This document shows positions 1-5,194 of a stretch of DNA of 5,194 nucleotides, piece after piece (within the stretch, counting starts at the first letter, position 1; each line of letters begins with the position of its first letter). The notes below the pieces were generated by a model. The model was not told the origin of the DNA. It saw only the letters and a list, made by a program, of their open reading frames with translations, and did no database searches. Origin of the DNA: an uncultured Eubacteriales bacterium (GTDB lineage Bacteria > Bacillota > Clostridia > Oscillospirales > CAG-272); contig URSW01000128.1 in assembly GCA_900550625.1 (NCBI GenBank), positions 1 through 5,194 on the forward strand. The letters are read 5' to 3'. The translations under genes were made by a program, and so were the position numbers.

Positions 1-311
1 GAGCCGAGAAGAGTGAGCGCCCGCTCAAGGGAATACCCGAGCGCGCCGTGCGCACTGTCGTAAAGTGCGAGGCTCTTATCCGGATAGAATATAAATGCTC
101 CGGGAACGACCTTGCCCGAAAGCTTCGCGGAAAGCGCCGCTTCGTCTCCCGCCTCCTCCACAAAGGTAAATCCGCCCGCTACATTGTTGTAGGACGATTC
201 CGCGGAGACGATCGGAGCAGTTTCGGATTCCGCGCTGACCGCGGCAGCGAACGAAAGCGGGCACATAAGAGCCGCAATAAGTACGGCAGTTATACGTTTC
301 ATCATTTTCAT
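1..311 (-). CDS. Putative secreted protein, unknown function, partial (3' end beyond left edge)
   Basis: This gene starts at an ATG at 311 and stays open for 103 codons to the window edge, so its C-terminus is missing. The start is supported by a Shine-Dalgarno AAGGA at 324-320, 8 nt upstream; the next ATGs (codons 3 and 4) are less well spaced. The N-terminus is a classic Sec signal peptide: basic MKMMKR, a hydrophobic core of about residues 7-25, and an AXA-type site (V25-S26-A27, cut before E28). Cys17 lies in the core, but it is preceded by Leu-Met, so there is no proper lipobox. The mature part begins with a Ser/Glu/Ala-rich stretch, followed by what looks like a folded segment (residues about 47-103, containing GGFTFVEEAG, then GAFIFYPDKSLALYDS). 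I do not recognise the family. It lies behind the terminator of the S1 operon, so it should be a separate transcription unit, though no clear promoter is visible. The coding frame is well supported; the function is unknown. Confidence 0.8.
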   Translation of the reverse strand, partial: MKMMKRITAVLIAALMCPLSFAAAVSAESETAPIVSAESSYNNVAGGFTFVEEAGDEAALSAKLSGKVVPGAFIFYPDKSLALYDSAHGALGYSLERALTLLG

Positions 312-336
312 GGTGAAAATCCTTTCGAAAATTATT

Positions 337-351
337 CGGCATTCGATGCCG
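337..351 (-). other. Perfect 6-bp hairpin in the 5' leader of the secreted-protein gene
   Basis: CGGCAT at 337-342 and ATGCCG at 346-351 are perfect inverted repeats with a 3-nt loop. On the minus strand the structure is followed by AATAATTTTCG and then the AAAGGA Shine-Dalgarno of the gene starting at 311. It could be a leader stem-loop or a weak second terminator. The stem is short and the T-run is interrupted, so neither role is proven. Confidence 0.35.
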
Positions 352-365
352 CAGATACGGATATG

Positions 366-425
366 TTAAAAACGCAGCGGGAGCGGCGGCGTACAATCCA
401 CTGATCTCTGCCGTTACGCTCCCGC
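366..425 (-). terminator. Rho-independent terminator after ispH-rpsA
   Basis: Read on the minus strand, GCGGGAGCG (425-417) pairs perfectly over 9 bp with CGCTCCCGC (385-377). An inner 4-bp helix CGGC/GCCG (413-410 with 390-387) is separated by a small internal loop and capped by a 19-nt loop. The 3' arm is followed by TGC and then GTTTTT (374-369), the expected U-tract. The hairpin starts 17 nt past the TAA stop of the S1 gene, which fits the end of the operon. The plus strand has no T-run after the hairpin, so termination should act only on minus-strand transcripts. Confidence 0.8.
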
Positions 426-442
426 AACTTAGTATTTCGTTA

Positions 443-2515
443 TTACTCTGCGTTATTCTCGCCGAAATCCGCATATGCTTCCGGATTGTCGGTGGAGAAT
501 ACCTTCGGCTCGGAAGCTTCCTCTGCCTGTGCGTCGTCGGATGCTTCCTCAGCCTCTTTTGCACCCTGCTCGAGAAGAGCGCGGATCGAAAGGCTTACCT
601 TCTTGGTCTCCTGATTGATATCGGTGATCTTGACATCAACGGTATCGCCGACCTTGAGAACATCGTCCGGCTTCTCGATCTTGTGATCTGCGATCTGGCT
701 TATGTGAATAAGTCCGTCAACGCCGGGAACGATCTCCGCAAAAGCGCCGAAGGGCATAAGGCTTACGACCTTGACGTTCGCGGTATCGCCGATCTTATAC
801 TTGTTGTTGAAAATGAACCACGGATCGGTATCCTCGGTCTTGTATCCGAGAGAGATTCTGCCCTTCTCGCGGTCGATCGACTTTACGAACACCTTGATAA
901 CATCGCCGACCTTGACGACCTCGGAGGGATGATGGATTCTTCTCCAGGAAAGCTCGGTGAGATGTACCATTCCGTCAACGCCGCCGAGGTCAACGAATGC
1001 GCCGTAAGAGGTCAGGCTCTTAACGGGTCCTTCATAGATCGCACCCTCTTCAACGGTATCCCAGAATGCCTTCTCCTTTGCCTTGCGCTCCTCGCGTGCA
1101 ACCGCACGGATGGAAGCGTAAGCGCGGCGGCGCTCATTCTTGACCTCGATGATCTTCACGCGCTGGGTCGTTCCGACAAGTGCGGAAAGGTCTCCGTCGC
1201 GCGGGATTCCGGTCTGCGATGCGGGGATGAATACGCGGTTGGAATCGAGAGAAATGATAACTCCTCCCTTTACAGCCTCGACAATCTTGCCCTCAAGAAT
1301 CTCGCCGCTTTCGTAAGCCGCGACTATGTTTTTCCAATTCTTATCGGAATCAACGCGCTTTTTCGAAAGGGTCGCAATACCGTCAACGTCGCTTACTTTG
1401 ATTACGAATGCTTCAACTTCGTCGCCGAGCTTGAACATATCTTCAAGCTTTGCCGACTGATCGTCGGTTATCTGATCGCGTGAAATAACGCCCGTGGTCT
1501 TGGCTCCGAGATCGAGGTGGATCTCATTGGGCGAAATAGCCGATACTGTTCCGCAAACTACGTCTCCTGTATTTAAAGTTTTGAGGGATTCCTCAAGCAT
1601 CTGTGCAAAATTTTCAGTGGTCTCGCTCATGTTTCTTTCTACCTCCCTTATTACACTGTACGGCGTCGATGCGCCGGCAGTTATGGACACTGTTTTATTG
1701 TACGGTATCACGATATCCGAAAGTCCCGAAGCATCCTCAATGAGGTATGTCCGATCGCAGACCGAACTGCAGATCTCGTAAAGCTTCACCGTATTTGAAC
1801 TTCCGCGGCTGCCTATGACGATCATCACATCCGATCTTCGGGCGAGATCGTAGGCCTCTTTTTGCCGTTCAGCCGTAACATTACATATTGTATCAAAAAT
1901 AAATGGATTTGTATATACTTTTTCAATAATTTTCAAACATTTTTTCCATTCGGACATTTTTTGCGTCGTTTGCGCGGCTATCGATACCCGACAGCGGCGA
2001 TATTTCAGCGATTCGTCCGAACAAATCCACCTCTCGAGAGAATCGGCATCGGGAAAAACAAGTCCGTCGCCGCGGCAGCAGCTCATGATCCCGCGCACCT
2101 CGGGATGCTCCGCGGCGCCGATCAGGATGAAAAGACTGTCGGGGCCGGAGTTTTCCTCCGCGATACGTCTTACCTTGTCAACATAAGGGCAGGTGCAGTC
2201 GAGCACGCGGAAGTCGGGGCACTCCTCCCTCGCCGCTTCAAGCTCGCCGAGCACTCGCCTGTCCTCTCCGTGAGCCCTCACCACGACCGTGGTCGGCTCG
2301 CCGGAACGCGCACGCGCGATCACATCGCCGAGCCCGTCGGAGGAAATGCTCCTGACACCGCGCTCCTCAAGCGAACGGTTGTAGCCGTCGTTATGTATCA
2401 GCCTGCCGAGCGTATAAACGGTCCTTGAGCCCGACGCGATCTCATCCTCGAGAGTTTTCGTTGCACGTCTCACTCCGAAGCAAAAGCCCGCAGAAGCCGC
2501 GATCTCAATCTTCAT
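443..2515 (-). CDS. ispH-rpsA: Bifunctional HMBPP reductase (IspH) / 30S ribosomal protein S1 fusion
   Basis: The 690-aa product joins two proteins. Residues 1 to about 290 are IspH, the [4Fe-4S] enzyme that ends the MEP pathway by reducing HMBPP to IPP and DMAPP. The three cluster cysteines are present: C12 (AGFCFGV), C109 (DCTCP) and C211 (DTICNVT). So are the substrate residues: H41, H82 (RAHG), H137 and E139 (EHPEV), T183/T184 (AQTT), S239-S240-N241 (GSSN) and S283 (AGAST). Residues 296-690 are a four-repeat S1 of the Gram-positive type: S1-1 about 314-386, S1-2 about 402-470, S1-3 about 489-558 and S1-4 about 573-645. Repeats 3 and 4 show the typical SYGAFVDLGGVDGMVH and PFGAFAEIVPGVDGLIH motifs, and an acidic Ala/Glu tail (649-690) follows. 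The start at 2515 has GAGG at 2526-2523, spaced 7 nt. It lies 32 nt after plsC. This fusion is known in Clostridia. All catalytic residues are intact, so both halves are probably functional. Confidence 0.96.
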   Translation of the reverse strand: MKIEIAASAGFCFGVRRATKTLEDEIASGSRTVYTLGRLIHNDGYNRSLEERGVRSISSDGLGDVIARARSGEPTTVVVRAHGEDRRVLGELEAAREECPDFRVLDCTCPYVDKVRRIAEENSGPDSLFILIGAAEHPEVRGIMSCCRGDGLVFPDADSLERWICSDESLKYRRCRVSIAAQTTQKMSEWKKCLKIIEKVYTNPFIFDTICNVTAERQKEAYDLARRSDVMIVIGSRGSSNTVKLYEICSSVCDRTYLIEDASGLSDIVIPYNKTVSITAGASTPYSVIREVERNMSETTENFAQMLEESLKTLNTGDVVCGTVSAISPNEIHLDLGAKTTGVISRDQITDDQSAKLEDMFKLGDEVEAFVIKVSDVDGIATLSKKRVDSDKNWKNIVAAYESGEILEGKIVEAVKGGVIISLDSNRVFIPASQTGIPRDGDLSALVGTTQRVKIIEVKNERRRAYASIRAVAREERKAKEKAFWDTVEEGAIYEGPVKSLTSYGAFVDLGGVDGMVHLTELSWRRIHHPSEVVKVGDVIKVFVKSIDREKGRISLGYKTEDTDPWFIFNNKYKIGDTANVKVVSLMPFGAFAEIVPGVDGLIHISQIADHKIEKPDDVLKVGDTVDVKITDINQETKKVSLSIRALLEQGAKEAEEASDDAQAEEASEPKVFSTDNPEAYADFGENNAE
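1628..1649 (-). promoter_or_regulatory. rpsA: Internal ribosome binding site and ATG for a free S1 protein
   Basis: At the domain junction the coding strand reads AAGGGAGGT (1649-1641), then 10 nt, then an in-frame ATG at 1630-1628 (Met296 of the fusion). The GGAGG core is strongly complementary to the 16S rRNA tail, although its spacing to the ATG (11 nt) is slightly long. Initiation here would give a protein of 395 aa, beginning M-S-E-T-T-E-N-F, that contains all four S1 repeats and none of IspH. That is close to the size of stand-alone Gram-positive S1 proteins. The overlapping codons read R290-E291-V292-E293-R294-N295, so the site is also ordinary coding sequence. That it is used in vivo is inference. 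Confidence 0.6.
1881..1950. other. Sharply AT-rich patch inside the ispH coding region
   Basis: Counting by hand, this 70-nt stretch has 12 G/C bases (about 17%), while nearby lines of the window run at 55-60%. It encodes fusion residues about 189-212, including catalytic C211, so the reading frame is intact and the protein is not disrupted. The low GC reflects codon choice (AAA, ATT, ATA, TTT) together with a Lys/Ile/Phe-rich segment. It coincides with the promoter-like sequence described separately. Confidence 0.85.
1887..1915 (-). promoter_or_regulatory. Candidate internal sigma-A promoter for rpsA
   Basis: On the minus strand, TATACA (1915-1910, 4/6 match to TTGACA) is separated by 17 nt from TACAAT (1892-1887, 5/6 match to TATAAT). 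The -10 is preceded by TGA, giving the extended -10 element TGnTACAAT. Transcription would begin near 1880, about 250 nt before the internal S1 start at 1630. The element lies in the AT-rich patch within ispH. AT-rich DNA readily yields promoter look-alikes, so this is only a candidate; two TTGAAA boxes (1936-1931 and 1926-1921) offer weaker alternatives. Confidence 0.3.
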
Positions 2516-2547
2516 ATGCCTTCCTCACAAACGGAATTTGCCGCGCC

Positions 2548-3168
2548 TCATGCATCTGCCGTGCGCTGCACGCCTTCGCCGAGGTCGCATATCGCGTCGA
2601 AAATCATATGCGACGCCGCGGAATACTCCGCCGTGCCGCCGGACACAAAGCCGAGGTCGGAGTTTGCGATCGGTTTTCCTATGATTATCTCGGTGCGGCG
2701 AAACGGCTTCACGCGGTACGCCTTGGTCTTTATGTATGCGGGCACGACACATGCGCCCGAGCGGTACGCGATAAGTCCCGCACCGTTCTTTATCGGCGTG
2801 CCGCGCGCGCACCTTCCCTTGACTCGGTGACCCTGCGGAAAGAGGGACACGACCTCGCCGCCCTCGATCATCGCAATAGATTTTTTGATGGACGAAACGT
2901 CCGCTCCGCCCCGATCGACCGGAAACGCGCCGAGCGCGCGTATCAGCTGAGAAAGAAGCGGAATCTTGAAAAGCTCCTTCTTTGCCATATACCTCGGCTG
3001 CCTCGGAAGCGCGGCGGCAAGCACGACGACATCGCGCATGCTTGTATGATTCGAGCAGAGCAGACATCCGCCCTCGGCGGGAAGGTTCTCCGCACCGATC
3101 ACGCGGACGCGGTAAAGCGCACGTACCGGACGTGCGAAAATTTTATATATCGCCTCGTAAAATTTCAT
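2548..3168 (-). CDS. plsC: 1-acyl-sn-glycerol-3-phosphate acyltransferase (PlsC family)
   Basis: This 206-aa protein belongs to the PlsC/LPLAT family, which adds the second acyl chain to lysophosphatidic acid to form phosphatidic acid at the cytoplasmic face of the membrane. The family motifs appear in order. Motif I is the catalytic NHTSMRD (N40-D46, the HX4D pair H41 and D46). Motif II is GAFPVDRGG (80-88). Motif III is FPQGHR (110-115), replacing the textbook FPEGTR. Motif IV is VVPAYI (141-146). The length is at the short end for the family, and there is no obvious long N-terminal membrane helix, so it probably binds the membrane through hydrophobic and basic surfaces. The start has GAGGGG at 3179-3174, spaced 5 nt. 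It lies 63 nt after cmk and 32 nt before ispH-rpsA, an arrangement familiar in clostridia. The family is certain; the acyl donor (acyl-ACP or acyl-CoA) cannot be read from sequence. Confidence 0.93.
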   Translation of the reverse strand: MKFYEAIYKIFARPVRALYRVRVIGAENLPAEGGCLLCSNHTSMRDVVVLAAALPRQPRYMAKKELFKIPLLSQLIRALGAFPVDRGGADVSSIKKSIAMIEGGEVVSLFPQGHRVKGRCARGTPIKNGAGLIAYRSGACVVPAYIKTKAYRVKPFRRTEIIIGKPIANSDLGFVSGGTAEYSAASHMIFDAICDLGEGVQRTADA

Positions 3169-3231
3169 GATTTCCCCTCAGCTTATACTGATTTGCCGCA
3201 CCTTCGGCACCGGACGGCGCGTCTGCCGCCG

Positions 3232-3894
3232 TCACTCGGTCTTTTCGCGGATGATTCTCAGCGCCTCTTCGACGGTGCCGTCGAAATCAAGCTCGGAATT
3301 GTCGAACATGACCGCGTCCTCGGCGGGGACGCACGGCGCGATCTCGCGCTCGCGGTCGTTTTTGTCGCGCTCCTCAATGTCGCAGAGCACCTCCTCAAGC
3401 GTGCACTCCCGACCCTTCTCGGTAAGCTCCTTGAAGCGGCGGCGCGCCCTCGCCTCGGCGGAGGCGAACACAAACAGCTTGCAGTCCGCGTCAGGCATTA
3501 TCACAGTTCCGATATCGCGTCCGTCCATTATGACGCCGCCCTTGTCCGCCATATCGCGCTGAACTCCGAGGAGAAAGCTTCTGACCGCGGGAAGCGCGGA
3601 CACCGCCGACGCATATTTCGATGCCTCCGGCGTGCGGATCTCGCCGCTTACGTCCTCACCGCAGAGATAAACGTGCTGACCGTCGTCCTCATATTTCAGC
3701 GATATATCGCAGTCCGCGAGAAGCGGCTTCACCTGATCTTCGTCATGAGGGTCAACCCCGGCGCGGGATGCGCAGAGTCCGACCGTTCTGTACATTGCTC
3801 CGGTATCGACATAAACAAGCGAAAGCCGGCGCGCAAGCGCCTTTGCAAGCGTGCTTTTTCCCGCGCCGCTCGGTCCGTCTATAGCTATTTTCAT
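3232..3894 (-). CDS. cmk: Cytidylate kinase (CMP/dCMP kinase)
   Basis: This 220-aa cytosolic kinase phosphorylates CMP and dCMP with ATP to CDP and dCDP, supplying pyrimidines for RNA, DNA and CDP-linked lipid synthesis. The P-loop GPSGAGKST spans residues 7-15. The nucleoside-monophosphate binding segment YVDTGAMYR is at 28-36, the substrate motif DGRDIGT at 124-130, and the lid/arginine motif ERDKNDRER at 175-183. The conserved C-terminal DAVMFDNSELD follows at 193-203. The length is normal for bacterial Cmk. The start at 3894 has AAAGGA about 9 nt upstream. It is preceded by a 113-nt gap after the flavoprotein gene and followed by a 63-nt GC-rich gap before plsC, in which I see no terminator. 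The closeness of cmk to the S1 gene mirrors the cmk-rpsA linkage of E. coli. All key residues are intact. Confidence 0.97.
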   Translation of the reverse strand: MKIAIDGPSGAGKSTLAKALARRLSLVYVDTGAMYRTVGLCASRAGVDPHDEDQVKPLLADCDISLKYEDDGQHVYLCGEDVSGEIRTPEASKYASAVSALPAVRSFLLGVQRDMADKGGVIMDGRDIGTVIMPDADCKLFVFASAEARARRRFKELTEKGRECTLEEVLCDIEERDKNDREREIAPCVPAEDAVMFDNSELDFDGTVEEALRIIREKTE

Positions 3895-3917
3895 AATCCG
3901 TATTCCTTTCTTCCTTG

Positions 3918-3945
3918 AAAGAATTCTTTATCCGGGAAAATCCCG
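3918..3945. repeat. Two adjacent small palindromes in the gap upstream of cmk
   Basis: The 113-nt gap between the flavoprotein stop and the cmk start holds a perfect 12-bp palindrome, AAAGAATTCTTT (3918-3929). Three bases further on is a hairpin with arms CGGGA (3933-3937) and TCCCG (3941-3945) and an AAA loop. On the transcribed strand the GC hairpin comes first and is followed by GATAAAG, not by a T-run, so it is not an intrinsic terminator. Both elements lie just upstream of the cmk ribosome binding site and may be a leader structure or a protein-binding site. No small gene or good promoter is visible in this gap. Confidence 0.4.
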
Positions 3946-4007
3946 TGCGACCGCGCCGCATCAGCCGTGTGAAATCCTTCCGTACCGTCCGGCGGCGCAC
4001 CCGGCGC

Positions 4008-5194
4008 TCACATCCCGAGCACAAAATCCGCCGCGCCCTCTCCGGCTGCATGACCCGTGGAAAAGGCGATCTGGAGGTTGTACCCTCCGGTGTATGCATC
4101 GACGTCGATCACCTCGCCCGCGAAAAACAGTCCGCCGATCTTCTTCGACATCATCGTTTTCGGCGAAAGCTCGACGACGGACACGCCGCCCGAGGTCACG
4201 ATCGCCTCGTCAATCGGGCGAAACGACCGCGGAGTCAGCGTGAAATGCTTTATCACTTTGCCGAGCGCCGCTCTTTCCTCCTTCGTGATCTGCGCGCATT
4301 TCCTGTACGGATCGACACCGCTTCGCCTCACGACCTCGGCGATTATCGACGAGGGAAGGAGTGCGCCGAGGGAATTTATCAGCGCCTTTGCGGGGCTTTC
4401 CGAAAGATCGGAGAGTATCCGTCTGTCGAGCGTCTGCCCGTCGAGCGCGCATTTCATATCGATCTCCGCCGAATACGCAGCGGGATCGGGGCGCATATGA
4501 GCGGACGCGGAAAGCGCGAGAGGTCCGGAGATGCCGAAGTGAGTGAAGAGTATCTCGCCCTGCTCGGCGAATACCTTCTTTCCGCCGCCGTCCTTCACGG
4601 TAAACACCGCGTTTTTGAGCGCAAGCCCCATCATCGGGGATGTGTCCTCGACCGTGACGATCGGCACAAGCGACGCCTCCGGAGCCGAAACGTCAAGTCC
4701 GAAATCGCGCGCTATGCGGTATCCGTCTCCGGTCGATCCGGTGCGCGGATACGAAACCCCGCCCGTAGCGACGATCACCGCGCCGTGCGGGTGAAAAGAG
4801 CCACCCGCCGTCACTCCCGTGACCTCGCCGCCCTCGCTTTTTACAGAAGAAACCTCAAGATTCACGATCCTGACCCCGAGGGAGCGCATCTCCCTCTCAA
4901 GCGCATCCGCAATATCCGCGGCGCGGTCGGATTCGGGGAACACACGCCGTCCGCGCTCCGTCTTCAGATGAACGCCGAGCAATTCGAAAAACTCCATCGT
5001 ATCCGCCGGAGTAAATCGGTTCACCGCGCCGTAGAGGAATTTCGAATTTTTCGTCACATGGCGGAGAAACTCATCACACGGGCAGTTGTTCGTGACATTG
5101 CACCTGCCCTTTCCCGTGATCCTGAGCTTTTTCCCCGTGAGCCTGTTTTTCTCGTATACCGTGACCGACACTCCCGCGCGTGCCGCCGTTATCG
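4008..5194 (-). CDS. HI0933/YhiN/BaiN-family FAD-dependent flavoprotein, 5' end missing
   Basis: The frame is open to the right edge, and the true start lies outside. An apparent GTG start at 5171 is only an internal Val: seven in-frame codons before it read I-T-A-A-R-A-G, continuing the family's N-terminal Rossmann helix, whose GxGxxG loop must lie just beyond the window. Counting Val at 5171 as 1, the visible signatures are YEKN (6-9, the acidic end of strand 2 that contacts the FAD ribose), GKGRCNVTN (20-28), ATGGVSYPRTGSTGDGY (135-151), FTHFGISGP (209-217) and the C-terminal FAD motif GEVIDVDAYTGGYNLQ (352-367). About 15-20 residues are probably missing from a protein of about 410. Family members are annotated as NAD(P)/FAD oxidoreductases; BaiN was linked to bile-acid dehydroxylation, and E. 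coli YhiN has been reported as a 23S rRNA dihydrouridine synthase. The location beside rpsA suits an rRNA role, but that is inference. The gene ends 113 nt before cmk. Confidence 0.93.
   Translation of the reverse strand, partial: ITAARAGVSVTVYEKNRLTGKKLRITGKGRCNVTNNCPCDEFLRHVTKNSKFLYGAVNRFTPADTMEFFELLGVHLKTERGRRVFPESDRAADIADALEREMRSLGVRIVNLEVSSVKSEGGEVTGVTAGGSFHPHGAVIVATGGVSYPRTGSTGDGYRIARDFGLDVSAPEASLVPIVTVEDTSPMMGLALKNAVFTVKDGGGKKVFAEQGEILFTHFGISGPLALSASAHMRPDPAAYSAEIDMKCALDGQTLDRRILSDLSESPAKALINSLGALLPSSIIAEVVRRSGVDPYRKCAQITKEERAALGKVIKHFTLTPRSFRPIDEAIVTSGGVSVVELSPKTMMSKKIGGLFFAGEVIDVDAYTGGYNLQIAFSTGHAAGEGAADFVLGM

Noticed and set aside
259..263. Cys17 of the secreted protein as a lipoprotein cysteine
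   Set aside because: The residues before it (A-L-M-C) do not make a lipobox, which needs a small residue at -1, and an AXA signal peptidase I site follows at the right distance.
312..400. A promoter for the secreted-protein gene
   Set aside because: AATAAT (336-331) and TAACAT (368-363) resemble -10 boxes, but neither has an acceptable -35 box at 16-18 nt, and the first would place the start inside the ribosome binding site.
76..564. A 162-codon minus-strand frame spanning the end of rpsA, the terminator and the secreted-protein start
   Set aside because: It crosses a strong terminator and overlaps the better supported frame starting at 311, which has a signal peptide and Shine-Dalgarno. 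Its composition is that of an out-of-frame read.
683..1483. A 266-codon plus-strand open frame with a fairly protein-like composition
   Set aside because: It is the codon-register antisense of the S1 repeats. Its Leu, Val, Ile and Asp simply mirror Lys/Glu, Asp and Val codons of S1, and no family or ribosome binding site supports it.
2525..3067. A 180-codon minus-strand frame overlapping plsC
   Set aside because: It is a +1 shadow of plsC with Arg/Ala-rich composition; plsC itself shows all its family motifs.
2425..3918. A 497-codon open frame on the plus strand, antisense to cmk, plsC and the start of ispH
   Set aside because: Its codons lie in exact register with the cmk and plsC codons, where stops would need TTA, CTA or TCA in the sense genes; these are rare in a GC-rich genome. 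Its product is Arg/His/Ala-rich and has no recognisable motif, while both sense genes have complete families.
3752..4099. A 115-codon minus-strand frame covering the gap between the flavoprotein and cmk
   Set aside because: It overlaps both neighbours in another frame, is very Arg-rich and has no recognisable motif. I treat the gap as non-coding.
5169..5171. GTG at 5171 as the start of the flavoprotein gene
   Set aside because: The frame continues upstream to the window edge with family-typical sequence (ITAARAG), and starting here would remove the FAD-binding Rossmann loop.

Overview
The window is a stretch of a Bacillota chromosome, most likely class Clostridia (an Oscillospirales- or Christensenellales-like gut lineage). 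The evidence is the fusion of IspH to ribosomal protein S1, which is typical of clostridia, the gene order flavoprotein - cmk - plsC - ispH-rpsA, and moderately high GC (about 55-60% in lines counted by hand). The assignment rests on recognised protein families and gene order, not on a database search.

All genes supported here lie on the minus strand, so the window reads right to left in transcription order. (1) 5194-4008: an HI0933/YhiN/BaiN-family FAD flavoprotein whose N-terminus lies outside the window. (2) 3894-3232: cytidylate kinase (cmk). (3) 3168-2548: a short 1-acyl-glycerol-3-phosphate acyltransferase (plsC). (4) 2515-443: a 690-aa fusion of HMBPP reductase (IspH, about residues 1-290) and a four-repeat ribosomal protein S1 (about residues 296-690). 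(5) 425-366: a rho-independent terminator closing this operon. (6) 311-1: the 5' part of a separate gene for a small secreted protein of unknown function, running off the left edge.

The first four genes look like one operon: same strand, each with its own Shine-Dalgarno, gaps of 113, 63 and 32 nt, and no convincing terminator between them. It combines a flavoprotein (members of this family are reported to modify 23S rRNA), pyrimidine nucleotide supply (Cmk), phospholipid synthesis (PlsC), isoprenoid precursor synthesis (IspH) and translation (S1), so it is a growth-linked housekeeping cluster. The cmk-rpsA linkage is also found in E. coli.

The most interesting signal is inside the fusion gene. 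At the domain junction there is a strong Shine-Dalgarno (GGGAGGT) ahead of an in-frame ATG (Met296, position 1630), which would yield a free S1 of 395 aa of normal size. Upstream, inside the IspH part, a 70-nt stretch drops to about 17% GC and carries an extended -10 promoter-like sequence on the coding strand. Together they suggest that S1 may be made both as a fusion and as a free protein. I see no mobile element, CRISPR array, tRNA or rRNA, and no sign of an undescribed defence or metabolic system.
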